Assembly: GCA_009617715.1 (NCBI GenBank)
Contig: VTFK01000190.1
Location: 124,001-188,000 of the forward strand
DNA length: 64,000 bases
DNA from: Plectrocnemia conspersa
Taxonomy: Eukaryota > Arthropoda > Insecta > Trichoptera > Polycentropodidae
Direction of reading: 5' to 3'
Shown here: positions 40,401-52,400 of the stretch, piece after piece
Layout: each line of letters begins with the position of its first letter
Position numbering within the stretch: position 1 is the first letter of the stretch
Notes under the pieces: generated by a model
What the model was told of the DNA's origin: nothing
The model's database searches: none
The model's input: only the letters and a program-made list of their open reading frames with translations
Position numbers and translations under genes: made by a program

Positions 40401-43400
40401 TGGCGTCATATTATTTGATTTATCAAAGTATTTATGGTAATATATATAAGAGCATACAAGTACCACTATCTTCTTCGTATAATTTAAGATATTCTCAAAT
40501 TTACAACGGTACCTTATGGCACAAATTTTTCGATATGCTTTGATATTCGTTTCAAGATCGCGTTCATTATGCAAGAATGCAGTCAGGTCTTTTAAAAAAT
40601 AAGAAATTTCTTTCAAAACGATCAAGTTTATACCGCATTTTTTATACTTTTATTGCTAAAAGTTGAAAAAAATAGCAATAAATATAACTAAATATTATAC
40701 GTTACGAAATAAGAATGTGCTCTATCGGATGTAAAAGTGATGCATCAGTTTTATAAACATCGATGATATCATGCATTATCCATTTCAATGTTTATGCATT
40801 CATCAGTCTGTTACATCTTTACACTATGCACACACTATAATATCGTTGGCAAATTTGTAATATTTTTTATACACAACTTATTTTTTACATCTGTTGAGTA
40901 GAAGACATCAGGATTGATTTTGATGTTTGCTTTCTGTTGTGTATGTTCTATGGAAGTCTCAATTGGTTTTGGAATTCCTTCTCGTTCATTGGATTTAAAT
41001 GTTTCTGGCAGTAAAACAGGTGTACTGATTTATACTTGATCATATTTTCTAAATTTAGCTGCAAGTACTGCGCTAAAAATGATCTTAAATTTTTTATCGT
41101 CCTCAACCACGATTGAATATTTAAATGAGTTCTAAATTGTCATTAATTTTTTTCTAATACAAGTTGGGAAGAATACTGTCACAATAAAGCCGCTATGTTT
41201 ACAGTTATTCGAAGTAAAGAAATGATTGGAAACGATTTCAAATGCTATATCAAACTCTGAAGCTCTATATCAAATGTAAAAAGATTGCTGTTAAACTAAT
41301 TATAGATCTATCTATTGTATCTTTACTATGTTGAATATAAATATACAATGCATATAACGAATAATAAAATCATTAGAATGAATATATGGGTCGTTAAATC
41401 ATACAACAAAACTAGTTTGAGGCAAAAACATTGACTGAAACCATGGATGTAGATTGTATTTCCTAATATACAGAAAATATGGATTAAAAATATAAAACTA
41501 GATGAAGCACCAGACAGAGAGTAATTTAAAATGCAAATTTTCAGCGTTTTTTGTCAATGTTCGACCAACTTCTTTGGTTATTTACTCAACATATTTGGTG
41601 TACTACAATTATTTGAAATTTATTTTTTATAATATTTAATTCAAATTATATATGTATAGGTGTATACTGTATAGCTACTTTGTTTTTTTTTTAATTGAAA
41701 TTTAATTTTTATAATTTAATAGAGTTAGATGATAAAATCTTAATATTTATAATAAACGTTTTATTAATTTATTCTTTTATTATATTATATAGAAATATTT
41801 ATATAATAAATTAAATATTTAAAATACGTTGTATTTATGTAGTTTACTTATTTATTTTATTTATAATACTGTATAATATTATTAATTTTAACATATAATT
41901 TTAAATAACTTGAGAAAAATTGTTAAGACATAGGAGTTGCCAGTAAAAACATGTCCAATACATGTGGACAGAGTACTCCAAAGGGTTAAAGATCTTAAAA
42001 TATATTATTGTATAAAAATCAACTTACAAAAAAATGCATAGGTAATTTTATTAAAAAAAAATTTACATACTAAATTATCTATAATTTTTTTTCTTGATTT
42101 TGCTGTAGCAAACTAGTCAATTACGTCATAATTTAAATGTGGCAAATTAAAACTATGATTTTATATGCTAATTAAATTACATTTTAAAAAAAAAATCTCA
42201 TCTCGTTTTTGGCCCCCCATAGTCTGTCACCCGGGGACATTTGCCTCCCCCTAAAACCCATCTACCTACGCCTCTGTTTCTATGTCAAAATATTAGGAAG
42301 CTCTCGTGGATGGTATACCTAATATATCTGAGATAGCTAAGTATCAAGCTATGGTGACCCGGTAGAAGAATGTGGTCGACCTTGGAGCCATGAGGCTTTC
42401 ATCCTGGGTCCACGTATTAGAATGATTCGCCACAAACGACCACGCGCATAAAAAGCTGACCCCCGTCTTTGTTACGATATCTATTTTTTCCTCCATAATT
42501 CACGAAAATCTTGATTGGCACATAACTCGTCTGTGCAAATGTTTGATTTGCTATATATTATGTTCTACTATAATGTCAACTCTTATTCCAAAATTGTGTA
42601 CACTAATAAATATTGTAAATGACTCATTATTTGCTTGTGTCATTGCCTTTTTGTATTTACTTTTGTATCATATACATTATTCTGTATCGGATTCTGTGGC
42701 ATTTAGGCGTCTCGCTGGTTATTTTGTTTTGGCCTCGGGAATTTGATTGGGAAATCTTTAGAAACCAGTCGATCATTATTTCACTATATTTACGTATTTA
42801 TATCATAAAACTGCTATGACTTATGTGCTGTTACTATCTAACTGAAAAGGGAGTTCAGTATATGTGCATTTATATAAAAGAATAGTAACAAAACGATATT
42901 ATTTATGAAAAATTTCTCAAATTATAATCGACTTTGAATTTGTGACACTGGACTATGAAGCGTTTTACGCAACGCCAGCGCATAGCAGTCGTGGCCGAGT
43001 GGTTAAGGCGTCTGACTCGAAATCAGATTCCCTCTGGGAGCGTAGGTTCGAATCCTACCGGCTGCGTATCTTTTGCTATTTTTTTTATTTTTTATTATTT
43101 ATTTATTCAACTACATATATTTATTATTATTTTTTAAAGTGTAAAAATAATTAATTTCTTTAAAATCCCCTATCGACGAAAAATATTATTATATTTTTGC
43201 AAAATTAATTATTATACTATTTTTAAATTTTCATAATGTTTAACCTTGTCCATCCCAATTATTTTATCTTAGGATATTATTTTAATTAAATAGTCAAAAG
43301 TGGGAAAGAACTGGCTTTCATGTTTTATTTTTTTAAATTATTTTATTTACTTGTATCATTAGATTAATTAAAATAAATATTTTTGATATTCTCTCAAAAA

Positions 43401-46400
43401 AACTGAACTAATAATTATATATAAGGGACAAGTAGTGATAAATATGTTTCTATTGGTGACCGGATTATTGCGCATACGAAAATTCCACACAGCGAAAATT
43501 ATGAACATAGGTAATTGTTTGATTGTCAAATATATTTTAGTTTTAATTCCAACTGCTTAATAGTTTTCTCTATTTTTAAGTAAAAAATTGTGTAATTATT
43601 GGAAATGTAAGTATATCATACCAATATAAATTACTAGTAAAATTTTTTAAACATGCTATTTTTTAAAATTAAAATCATATTAACATTTGTAATATACCGA
43701 CAATATATTTTGTATATGTATTAACGTATTCTTAAATATACATATAGTATGTGTATATTGATCATCTATGATCAGAATTTTTGTTGTTTGAAATTTTCTC
43801 TGTGCGCAATTTTCTTCTTTAATGTGTACATACATTAGCACTATGTCGATTTTTACTGACTGCTTACTCTCTCTCTCTTTCTGTATGCTGATGACACAAC
43901 TGACTTCACGCCACCCGTTGTCACTTTATTATAAATCGACCTCAGGAGACACTACTCAAACAATGATACGTCCTTTTTAAAAAGAAATATTTTCACCTTC
44001 TTTTCGCCAACTTTGCTATAATTCATTAATAAACTTAAGCGAAAAATTAAAATACAGGATTTCATTTAGACTATAAACTTAGAGCTACTTGACCACTACT
44101 CTTATATCATAAGACCGTAGTAATTTCAGTAAGGATAGCTATCATATTTTTAAAACATGGTGTAAAACCGTGCAAACAAACTATGGATCAATGTGCGTGA
44201 TGCGACGTCTGTCTATACTTCTTCCGCTTATTTCCCCTGAGAGTTGAGTTGACTTAATTTATATTTTGGACTTGGATTGAAATTTTTAACTTTCATTAGG
44301 TCAGAATGGGTTTGGTTAATTCGTGTAGATTAGGTTTTGGTTTGAACAATAAAAATATACGTTTCGCAGCTGTAAACTTGAGTTTCATAGACATTTTAGG
44401 TTATTTTCGCTAGTAAAAATGTATATCTACTAGTAAAAATGTGTTTGGATTTCACCAGTGAAAATATAACTTCGGCAAAAAATATACATTCACTGTAATA
44501 TTTATACATTTATATAAGTATATGAATGTATATATTGCTACGCATGGAAAAGTTAAAAATGACTGGTACATGTAATTCAATATAATTTCACTGAAATGAC
44601 ATATTTTAAAAAATATGTATGAAAAAAGACATGCATTTTTCTTGCCAAAATAAAGGCTTGCCAAAAAATTACGTCCCTGTGTAAAGACAAACTTGTAAAG
44701 TTTTAATCAACGTACAAGTTGAAGTTTGAGTCTGAAATACGCAAGTTGTAAATACATAAATACTATAATTTTATTGACATTCAATTAAAAACAACTTACT
44801 GAATTATTGACTCATTGGTAGGCATACTTTTACACATCGTGAACAAGAAATTGCAATAAAATATTCAGGATCATTCAATAGTACATTTTTAGTATTCCTA
44901 TAGCTGAAACGGCGACCACGTCACTAAGTTAAATTCGGGTCACTAAGCCAGGATAATGTGCTTTCATTACAAAAACCACAAGCATAAATATGCCAGGCTT
45001 TCAGTGATTATTAAATAAATATTTTATGCATTACGTACACATTTCACTAGTGTGTTTTGTAATTAGATGTGGAACAATCGCCCGTCGATAAATCACAGTA
45101 AGTAAACCGCAAAAAATCGCCGACAATGAGTTTTTAGCATATCCGCTACAATGCAACTGTTGCACAACAAGAAAAGAATTAACAATGTTCGGATCGGATC
45201 TTGAGTTCCTTTTTTGCATGACAATGGCGTCGATTGGCAGCTAGGTATTGAAATCTACCGATTGGATTTGGGGTTATATTAATCTACAATAAGATAATTC
45301 AAGGATCTTGGGTTGTTGCGCATAACCAATTACTTTTTTAAAGATATAACTGTTTCGATATTTCATCGGTGACTTCATGGTTGTAAATATTGAGATTCTC
45401 ATATTTTATAATGCTTCGGAAGAAATATTCGAGTGGGTGGTGTATGGTCGACCAAGAAGGCAATGAACCATATGAAACAAAGCCTCAAAACAACTCGGAA
45501 GTTCAATATACCACGTTTTGCCATGAGCGATAAATTATTTTTTGAAAGGAGCAGCTTTGATTTGTAAATTTAAATACAAATTGGAACTCAGCATGAGTCT
45601 ATATAAATGTATTTTTAAATTCAAATCTTACCGTCTTTTCAGTGTACAAATTACTATAAATTAATATAAAAAACATCTAAAAAAAATAATCAGCATAAAT
45701 TTCAACTTCTGTTCTATCTATATATTTTTTCATATTACTAAGAATATTAAATTATGATACAAATTTATTATTCAATGGAATATTCAATTATCTCAATATG
45801 TTTGCCGACCCGAATAGGTTAAATATAAATGTTCTATCGATTTTACTTCCTTATGATTGCTTATCTCAATAAAATTTGTCCCTGAACTTTATTAGATCGT
45901 AAATAATAGTTTCAGCGAATGACTAAAGTACACTATACTATTCATCGTAGTTAAAATGGAAGGTTTTCATCCTATGACTATTTAATTTGCATTTAAAGAT
46001 CCGCGAAAAAGTTAAATGCGCATGTCAACATTTACAAGGCATGCGCGCTAAAACGTTCGCGTACTTTTATGAAATACCTGAGTCACAGCTGACATCTGAC
46101 CGTGTGGCCTAATGGATAAGGCGTCGGACTTCGGATCCGAAGATTGCAGGTTCGAGTCCTGTCACGGTCGAAGACTTTTCTTTTTGATTTTTTATTTTAT
46201 ATTTCTACATTTCGTTTATAATTTGTTGTATATTACTTTTATTTTTTAATTTGAGTTTTTTTTTAACAATTTTATATAATTATAAATAATGATTTATGTT
46301 TTATTTTAGGTTCAATAAAAACATCGCTGTTGGCTGGATCTACAATCAACGTGACTTGGCATTTGGCGTACGCTCACCGGGTAAGTTTGAATACGTATTT

Positions 46401-49400
46401 TTCCGATCGACCTGCACAAGCCCGGCTAGCTCAGTCGGTAGAGCATGAGACTCTTAATCTCAGGGTCGTGGGTTCGAGCCCCACGTTGGGCGCGAAACTT
46501 TTTGCCTTTGCTATGACATTTGAGTCGAGTCATGAAATATCGACTCGTCTTTTTCCTAAATTAATATATTTTTTTAAAATGCTAGCACATAAATAAAAGT
46601 TAAAATATGATGTTTTTTTTAATAATTATAAATTTAAAATAATATTTCTTTTTTATTTGCAACACATTTAAAAAAAAAAATTAAACAAGGAGTCTGAGTC
46701 GATCTATACCTCTGTTAATTTAATCTTTAGTCTGCCAGTCTGCCCTCATAAATCCGCACTTCGACCTTGAAATCCCTTGTTCTGCGCTTGCAATTTAGCG
46801 CTGTACACCCAAAATCTCGCATTTGCGCTCATGAAATGAATTATGTAGTAAATACAATTTAATCAAAGATGTGCCTATATTTTTTTATTGCTTGTTTATT
46901 AATTAATTATTTGTGAAACTTTAGGCGTTAAAATAAATAAGAAATATTTTTCATACAATGTAAGAATCAGATAATAAAATGCAAAGAATAATATTATGCT
47001 AATAAAAAATAAAATAGTCACTTCTAAAATAGAATAATTTCTAAAAGAATCGTCAATGAAAACTGATATAACATAAAAACATACATAAACCAGGACTGTT
47101 GACTTGTTTAAAATTTTACCGACTCCGATTTTAATTTTTTTATTTAGTTTAATTTTTGCTAGCATATAATTGATTGCAATAAAAATAATTTCAACGAATT
47201 TAAATTATTAAAAAATAAAAGGATTTTAAAAAATCATTAAACAAAAAAAGGCCACATCTACCTTATTCATATTTATTGCTTTATTAAATGTAAAAAATGT
47301 ACAAAAAAAAATTTAATTAAAAAATATACATAACACATGTTAAATGAAATAAAATATTTATATTAAATAAAACGATACATTAAAATAAATAAGAATAACA
47401 TATTTAATAACTATGCTTCCAAGGGAAAACGCTTATTTCATTGGTTTTATTTTACCAAGTTGACTAAATCTAATCTTAAATCTTTAATAATACTAAATTT
47501 AATATCTTCCATCTGTGATTTGAACTGAATTAGACCTTAAAAAAATAATTGCTTCTAATAAGTCAGCATTTATAGAAGCTCTTTCGGATCAGATTTGATT
47601 ATTTTAAGCGCTGATATAAACGCTCTCCTACGCACTCATAAAATTATAAAAAGGAGTCGGATTCGGTCGATTTTTTATGACTCCGACTCCAAAGCCCTGA
47701 CAAAAACACAGAGAAAAAAATAACCGATGGATTTTAAATGGGTTTTTTTATTTTTATAAAACAATTTAGTTTTATAATTTTAATAAATTCACTTTATGCG
47801 TATATAATTTTTTTAACATTCACCATTTTGTTAGTAACAATATCTTCGCTATGTGAGCCAGTGTTATATTGTTTCCTCTCACAAGCGAAGCAAACGGCAA
47901 AAAATACTCTTAAATCACATTTTTATAGTAGCCTGGCGCTCTGGAATAGCTCGAAACTCACGGTGACACCTTCTAAAGAAGACCTCCTACATATTATGTG
48001 CTCCTAGCAGCCCGGCTCCTGAATCCCTATCGCGTCTCAATTCTAATCAAATCGTAATAAAATCTCTGTCATAATATTTTGGACATCGTGGTTTTTCGTA
48101 CATTTTAGATTATTTTTAGATGGCAATAAAAATAACAAATCACAAAATAATGCATATAAAAATATGAAATTTTGTATAAATATTTTTTTTAATCAGGTTT
48201 TTTTTGCCTTTATTGCTAAAGTTGTGCAAAATTATTGTACTCTGTTTATATTTTTAGCTTACATCATTATTTTTATGTTCTATTTATAATATAATTATTT
48301 TTTATAGGGAGGATTCAGCTTACAAATTCTCGATAGCTTGGAAAGATCAGTGCTGGACTTAACGCCTTCTGTATCCGGATCAAAATTCATTAAAGAAGAT
48401 GCTACGTATGTTTATGTTTAACATTACCTATATTATATATACATATATATAAATTATTAACATGTTGTATATTTGTATACAGAGCCCAAGCATATCAGGT
48501 GCGATTACCGACTGACTTCACCTGTTCAGATTGCATACTTCAACTGCAACGTACGGCTGACGAATGGTCGGAAACATACAGATTTTGGTCCTGCGCTGAC
48601 ATTGACATACTCACAAGTACAACCTCAAACATTTTATACATATATTATCATATTCTGTATTAGTTATTTTATGAAATACTTTTTTAATTATAGAGAAAGA
48701 CTATAAAGAGACTTGTAATGGACACGGAAGATACTTAGTGGGAAGATGCAAATGCGACAAAGTCTACTATGGAGCAGCGTTGCCAATATAAAGAAGAATG
48801 TGTGGAAAATTCAGATTGTGGAGATCATGGTGTTTGTCTGGATATAAATACAACTACAGCTCCTAGCAAGCAGTGCTACTGTAAAACTGGATTTTATGGT
48901 CAAGGATGTAATAAACGATCTCCATTCAGGACCACAAATATTGATTATAGCATATATTCAATGAAGGAACTATCCAAAGATTATAAATTACATTGGAGGA
49001 TCCTCAAAGAAGAGAAAGAACTTGAAGTTATTCTTGTTGTCAACGGAACCTCATACGTTGGTATCGGATGGAGGCCGCGTCAATTCACGGCCGCTTGTAG
49101 AAACTTCCCGGTCTTAGGAAAACCTATAACTCAACAAAACAATCAAAAGAAAGTAACTCCTGTACCTAAGCCGGAACCCGAACCTAGTTCTAAACCTGAA
49201 CCCAGTTCTAAGCCGGAACCGAGTTCTGAACCAGAACCGACGTCTGAGCCTAGCAACAAAAAAGCATCGCCAATTAGTAAACCGGAGCCAAGTTCAGAGC
49301 CCAGTGCAGAACCCGAACCAAATTCTACGCCTGAACCCAGTTCTGAACCAGAACCTAGTTCGGAGCCGGAACCAAGTGCCAAACCGGAGCCGAGCGCAGA

Positions 49401-52400
49401 ACCTGAACCAAATTCTGAACCGACAAGTGAACCTGCACCGGAACCAACTACAGAACCTTCAGCTAAAAATGACACCAGCAAAAAATACAAGAGAGTTGCG
49501 AACGATAGAAGTAGAATTGACTTCAGACAGAGGTTTGGCGATGATGTCACCGTTAAAACCAGCATCTCTTATAAAGTCTCAAGCAAGCAGGGTAAGTTAT
49601 GCTTTTTATCTATTTAATACAAATAAACATCTTTCATTTATGAACTGAGCATGAAAGCTGCTTCTCTTTTTATATATGTATAGATCTTAATGCAAGAACA
49701 TATTAACTGATCTTAACATAATTTCTATATATTTAAACATTTGCTAATTGTCCTGTATTTTAGATTTTGTCTAGAAAAAAATTCTAGTACTTAGAAAGTG
49801 CACGGTTATATCTAGTAAATGCATAATCATTTGCGCACAGCCTGGTGCGTCTCTTTGAAAGACCTGAATCTCTTTGAGCGGTCCTTAGATATGAACATCT
49901 CGTTGTAACGAGATGTTCATATCTAAGACTCTAAATGCAGATTTTAAATAGTTGGAACATTTAACAGGCAGTATGGGGCTGAGAATTATTGTAATGTATT
50001 ATAGTAAAATTCGCTGGTAGAAATATATATCTACTGGTGAAAATCTATTTTGAATTCACTAAAAAATACACATTCACTGTAACATTTATACATGCGCTCT
50101 CCTATTCACCAAAATTCGGTTAAAGTTCTAAAACTATAATTAATTTTAAAAATTTCATTAGGTTAGGTTTGGGTTTGAACAGCTAATGGACGTTTTGCAA
50201 CTGTCAAATTCAGTTTAATAGACATTTTAAACCAGCATATAATTTCACTAGCGCATATTAGTTAGATATATTTTCGCTAGTAGAAATATATATCTACTGG
50301 TAAAAATTCTGAAAAATACACATTCACTGTACCATTTGACCTATGCATGTAAATAAATATAGATTGGTATATAAATGTTTATATTACTTGAGGTTACCAA
50401 ATTTTAAAAATATCAAAGGAGGACACTAAAATAAAAAAAGTCGTCTCTGAATTTTTTTGTTCATTTAGAGATGCTGTGGATGTTAAAAAACATATAAAAA
50501 AAGTCACCTTGGACATTTTTGTTCGAGAAGAACAAGGAAGAACAAAAAGACGTATGGTCATCTTATGTTACTACCTATGGAAAAGTTGAAATCATATAAT
50601 TTTAATAGCACCTTCTATATAAATTATATTTTCACTGGTAAAAATATATATCTACCAGTGAAAATGTACTCGATATAATTTCACTGCAAGAACATATTTA
50701 AAATAAATATTTTTGGGATAGATCCGAGACTGTTTTTTTCAGATTTTCTTTGAGAGATAAACCGAAAATGTCTGGTTAAGAATCAGGGACGTTATTTCAG
50801 CTTTTTCCAGGGAGGGGAGCAAAAGTTAGCCAATTAGTAGTCGTTTTTTTAATATTTCGATTTACAGAAATTCAATAGTTATTAAAAAATAACATAATGA
50901 ATACCATATCCAGAAATTACAAAACGATAATTATAACGAAATTATTTTCAAATTCGCGAATAATGAGATAGAGATAAATGCAGAAGCCCCGATGATCAAC
51001 ACAAAACTAACGATTTATGCCGTCCGATCATCGGCATACAAAACTCATACACAACACGCGGCCCATTTCTATATACATATAGGAATATAAGCACATCTGC
51101 GAGAGCGAGCATAAAGCCAAGTGACCACTCGTATGGGTATGAGCGCGAGCGTAACGATGTGTTTAATAGTGCGAGCATCAAGTGGTTAATTCATCACAAT
51201 CTTTATCCTTGAGAGTAGGAAAATCTAGGAAAACCTAATCTGTAATAATCATTACAGATTAGGTTTTCCTCATTTTTTGGAAAAAAGATTGAAAAGAACT
51301 ACAGTGGGATTCGAAACTAGGTCATTCAAATATTAGTCACCGACTTATATCATTGGTCTATCTATGTAACACATCCTTGGCATAAATTATATATTTAGCT
51401 CCTATTATATAAGTACTATTAACATGTTCTTCACTTGCTAGCTCTACATCTTCTAGTCGTTTTGTGTGCTCATTTAAAAGCACTCACAAAACTTAGTCTA
51501 ATAGTTATCGTAACTCATTTTCAGCAAAAATGTCAATTAACATGTTCTTGCCTTCAGATTTTCATATATTCAATCGTTTTGAACACTATTAAAATGTCAG
51601 TTTTATCTTAGCGAGTCGCCTCTTTTTTTTAAATAACATATGTTTTAATTTATTTACAGGACGTAGAAGACGAGCTGTTGAAGATGGTATGTGGATTTTA
51701 TTTTTATATTTAATATATATTTTTTTTTTAAATTCATGCACTACTAAACATGTTTTATACACAATTGCAAATGAACGAAAAACAATTCTAAGAAAATAAT
51801 TGTTTATGGAATGAAATCTATGCACAAAAAAATCTTCGAATGGAAAGATAAATCACAATTGATTTGACTATTTTTACATGCACCACTTGTTTCATCGAAT
51901 AAGTGAAAATGTCGAATTAAAAACTTGATTCGGTGTTTTTCTATCACACACACGGTGGTTGGTCGTTTTTGCATGATATATTTTTATTTTTTCATAGAAG
52001 AGACTACGAAAAGGCCAGGATCGGAACCAAAACCAGAGCCTTCGTCCGAACCGTCGGCCAAACCGGAGCCATCGTCCGAACCCGAACCGAGTTCTGAACC
52101 CAATTCAACCCCCGAACCAAACTCCAAGCCCGAACCCAGTTCTAAACCGGAACCTAGTTCTGAACCGGAACCGAGTTCCGAGCCGGAACCAAGCTCTGAG
52201 CCGGAACCGTCCAGTCAAAAAGGTCCTATACCCGAACCGAGCTCAGAGCCTGAACCAGTCGCAAAACCGGAACCTAGCTCGGAACCAGAGCCGAGTTCAG
52301 AACCTGCGTCCAAACCTGAACCAAGTCCAGAGCCAGAACCGAGTTCGGAACCTTCACCGGGGCCGGACAAGAGTGGTATAATTTTTTTTCAATTTTATCA

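Noticed and set aside
49143..49565. A 140-codon antisense frame rich in Gly-Ser
   Set aside because: It is the complement of the Pro-Glu-Pro-Ser repeat, whose biased codons leave the opposite strand free of stops.
48769..49617. A stand-alone 282-codon gene starting at the ATG at 48769
   Set aside because: The ATG lies inside an EGF-like repeat whose first half is encoded just upstream in the neighbouring frame, there is no signal peptide, and the frame runs across a strong GTAAGT donor into intron. It is exon 5 of the large gene.
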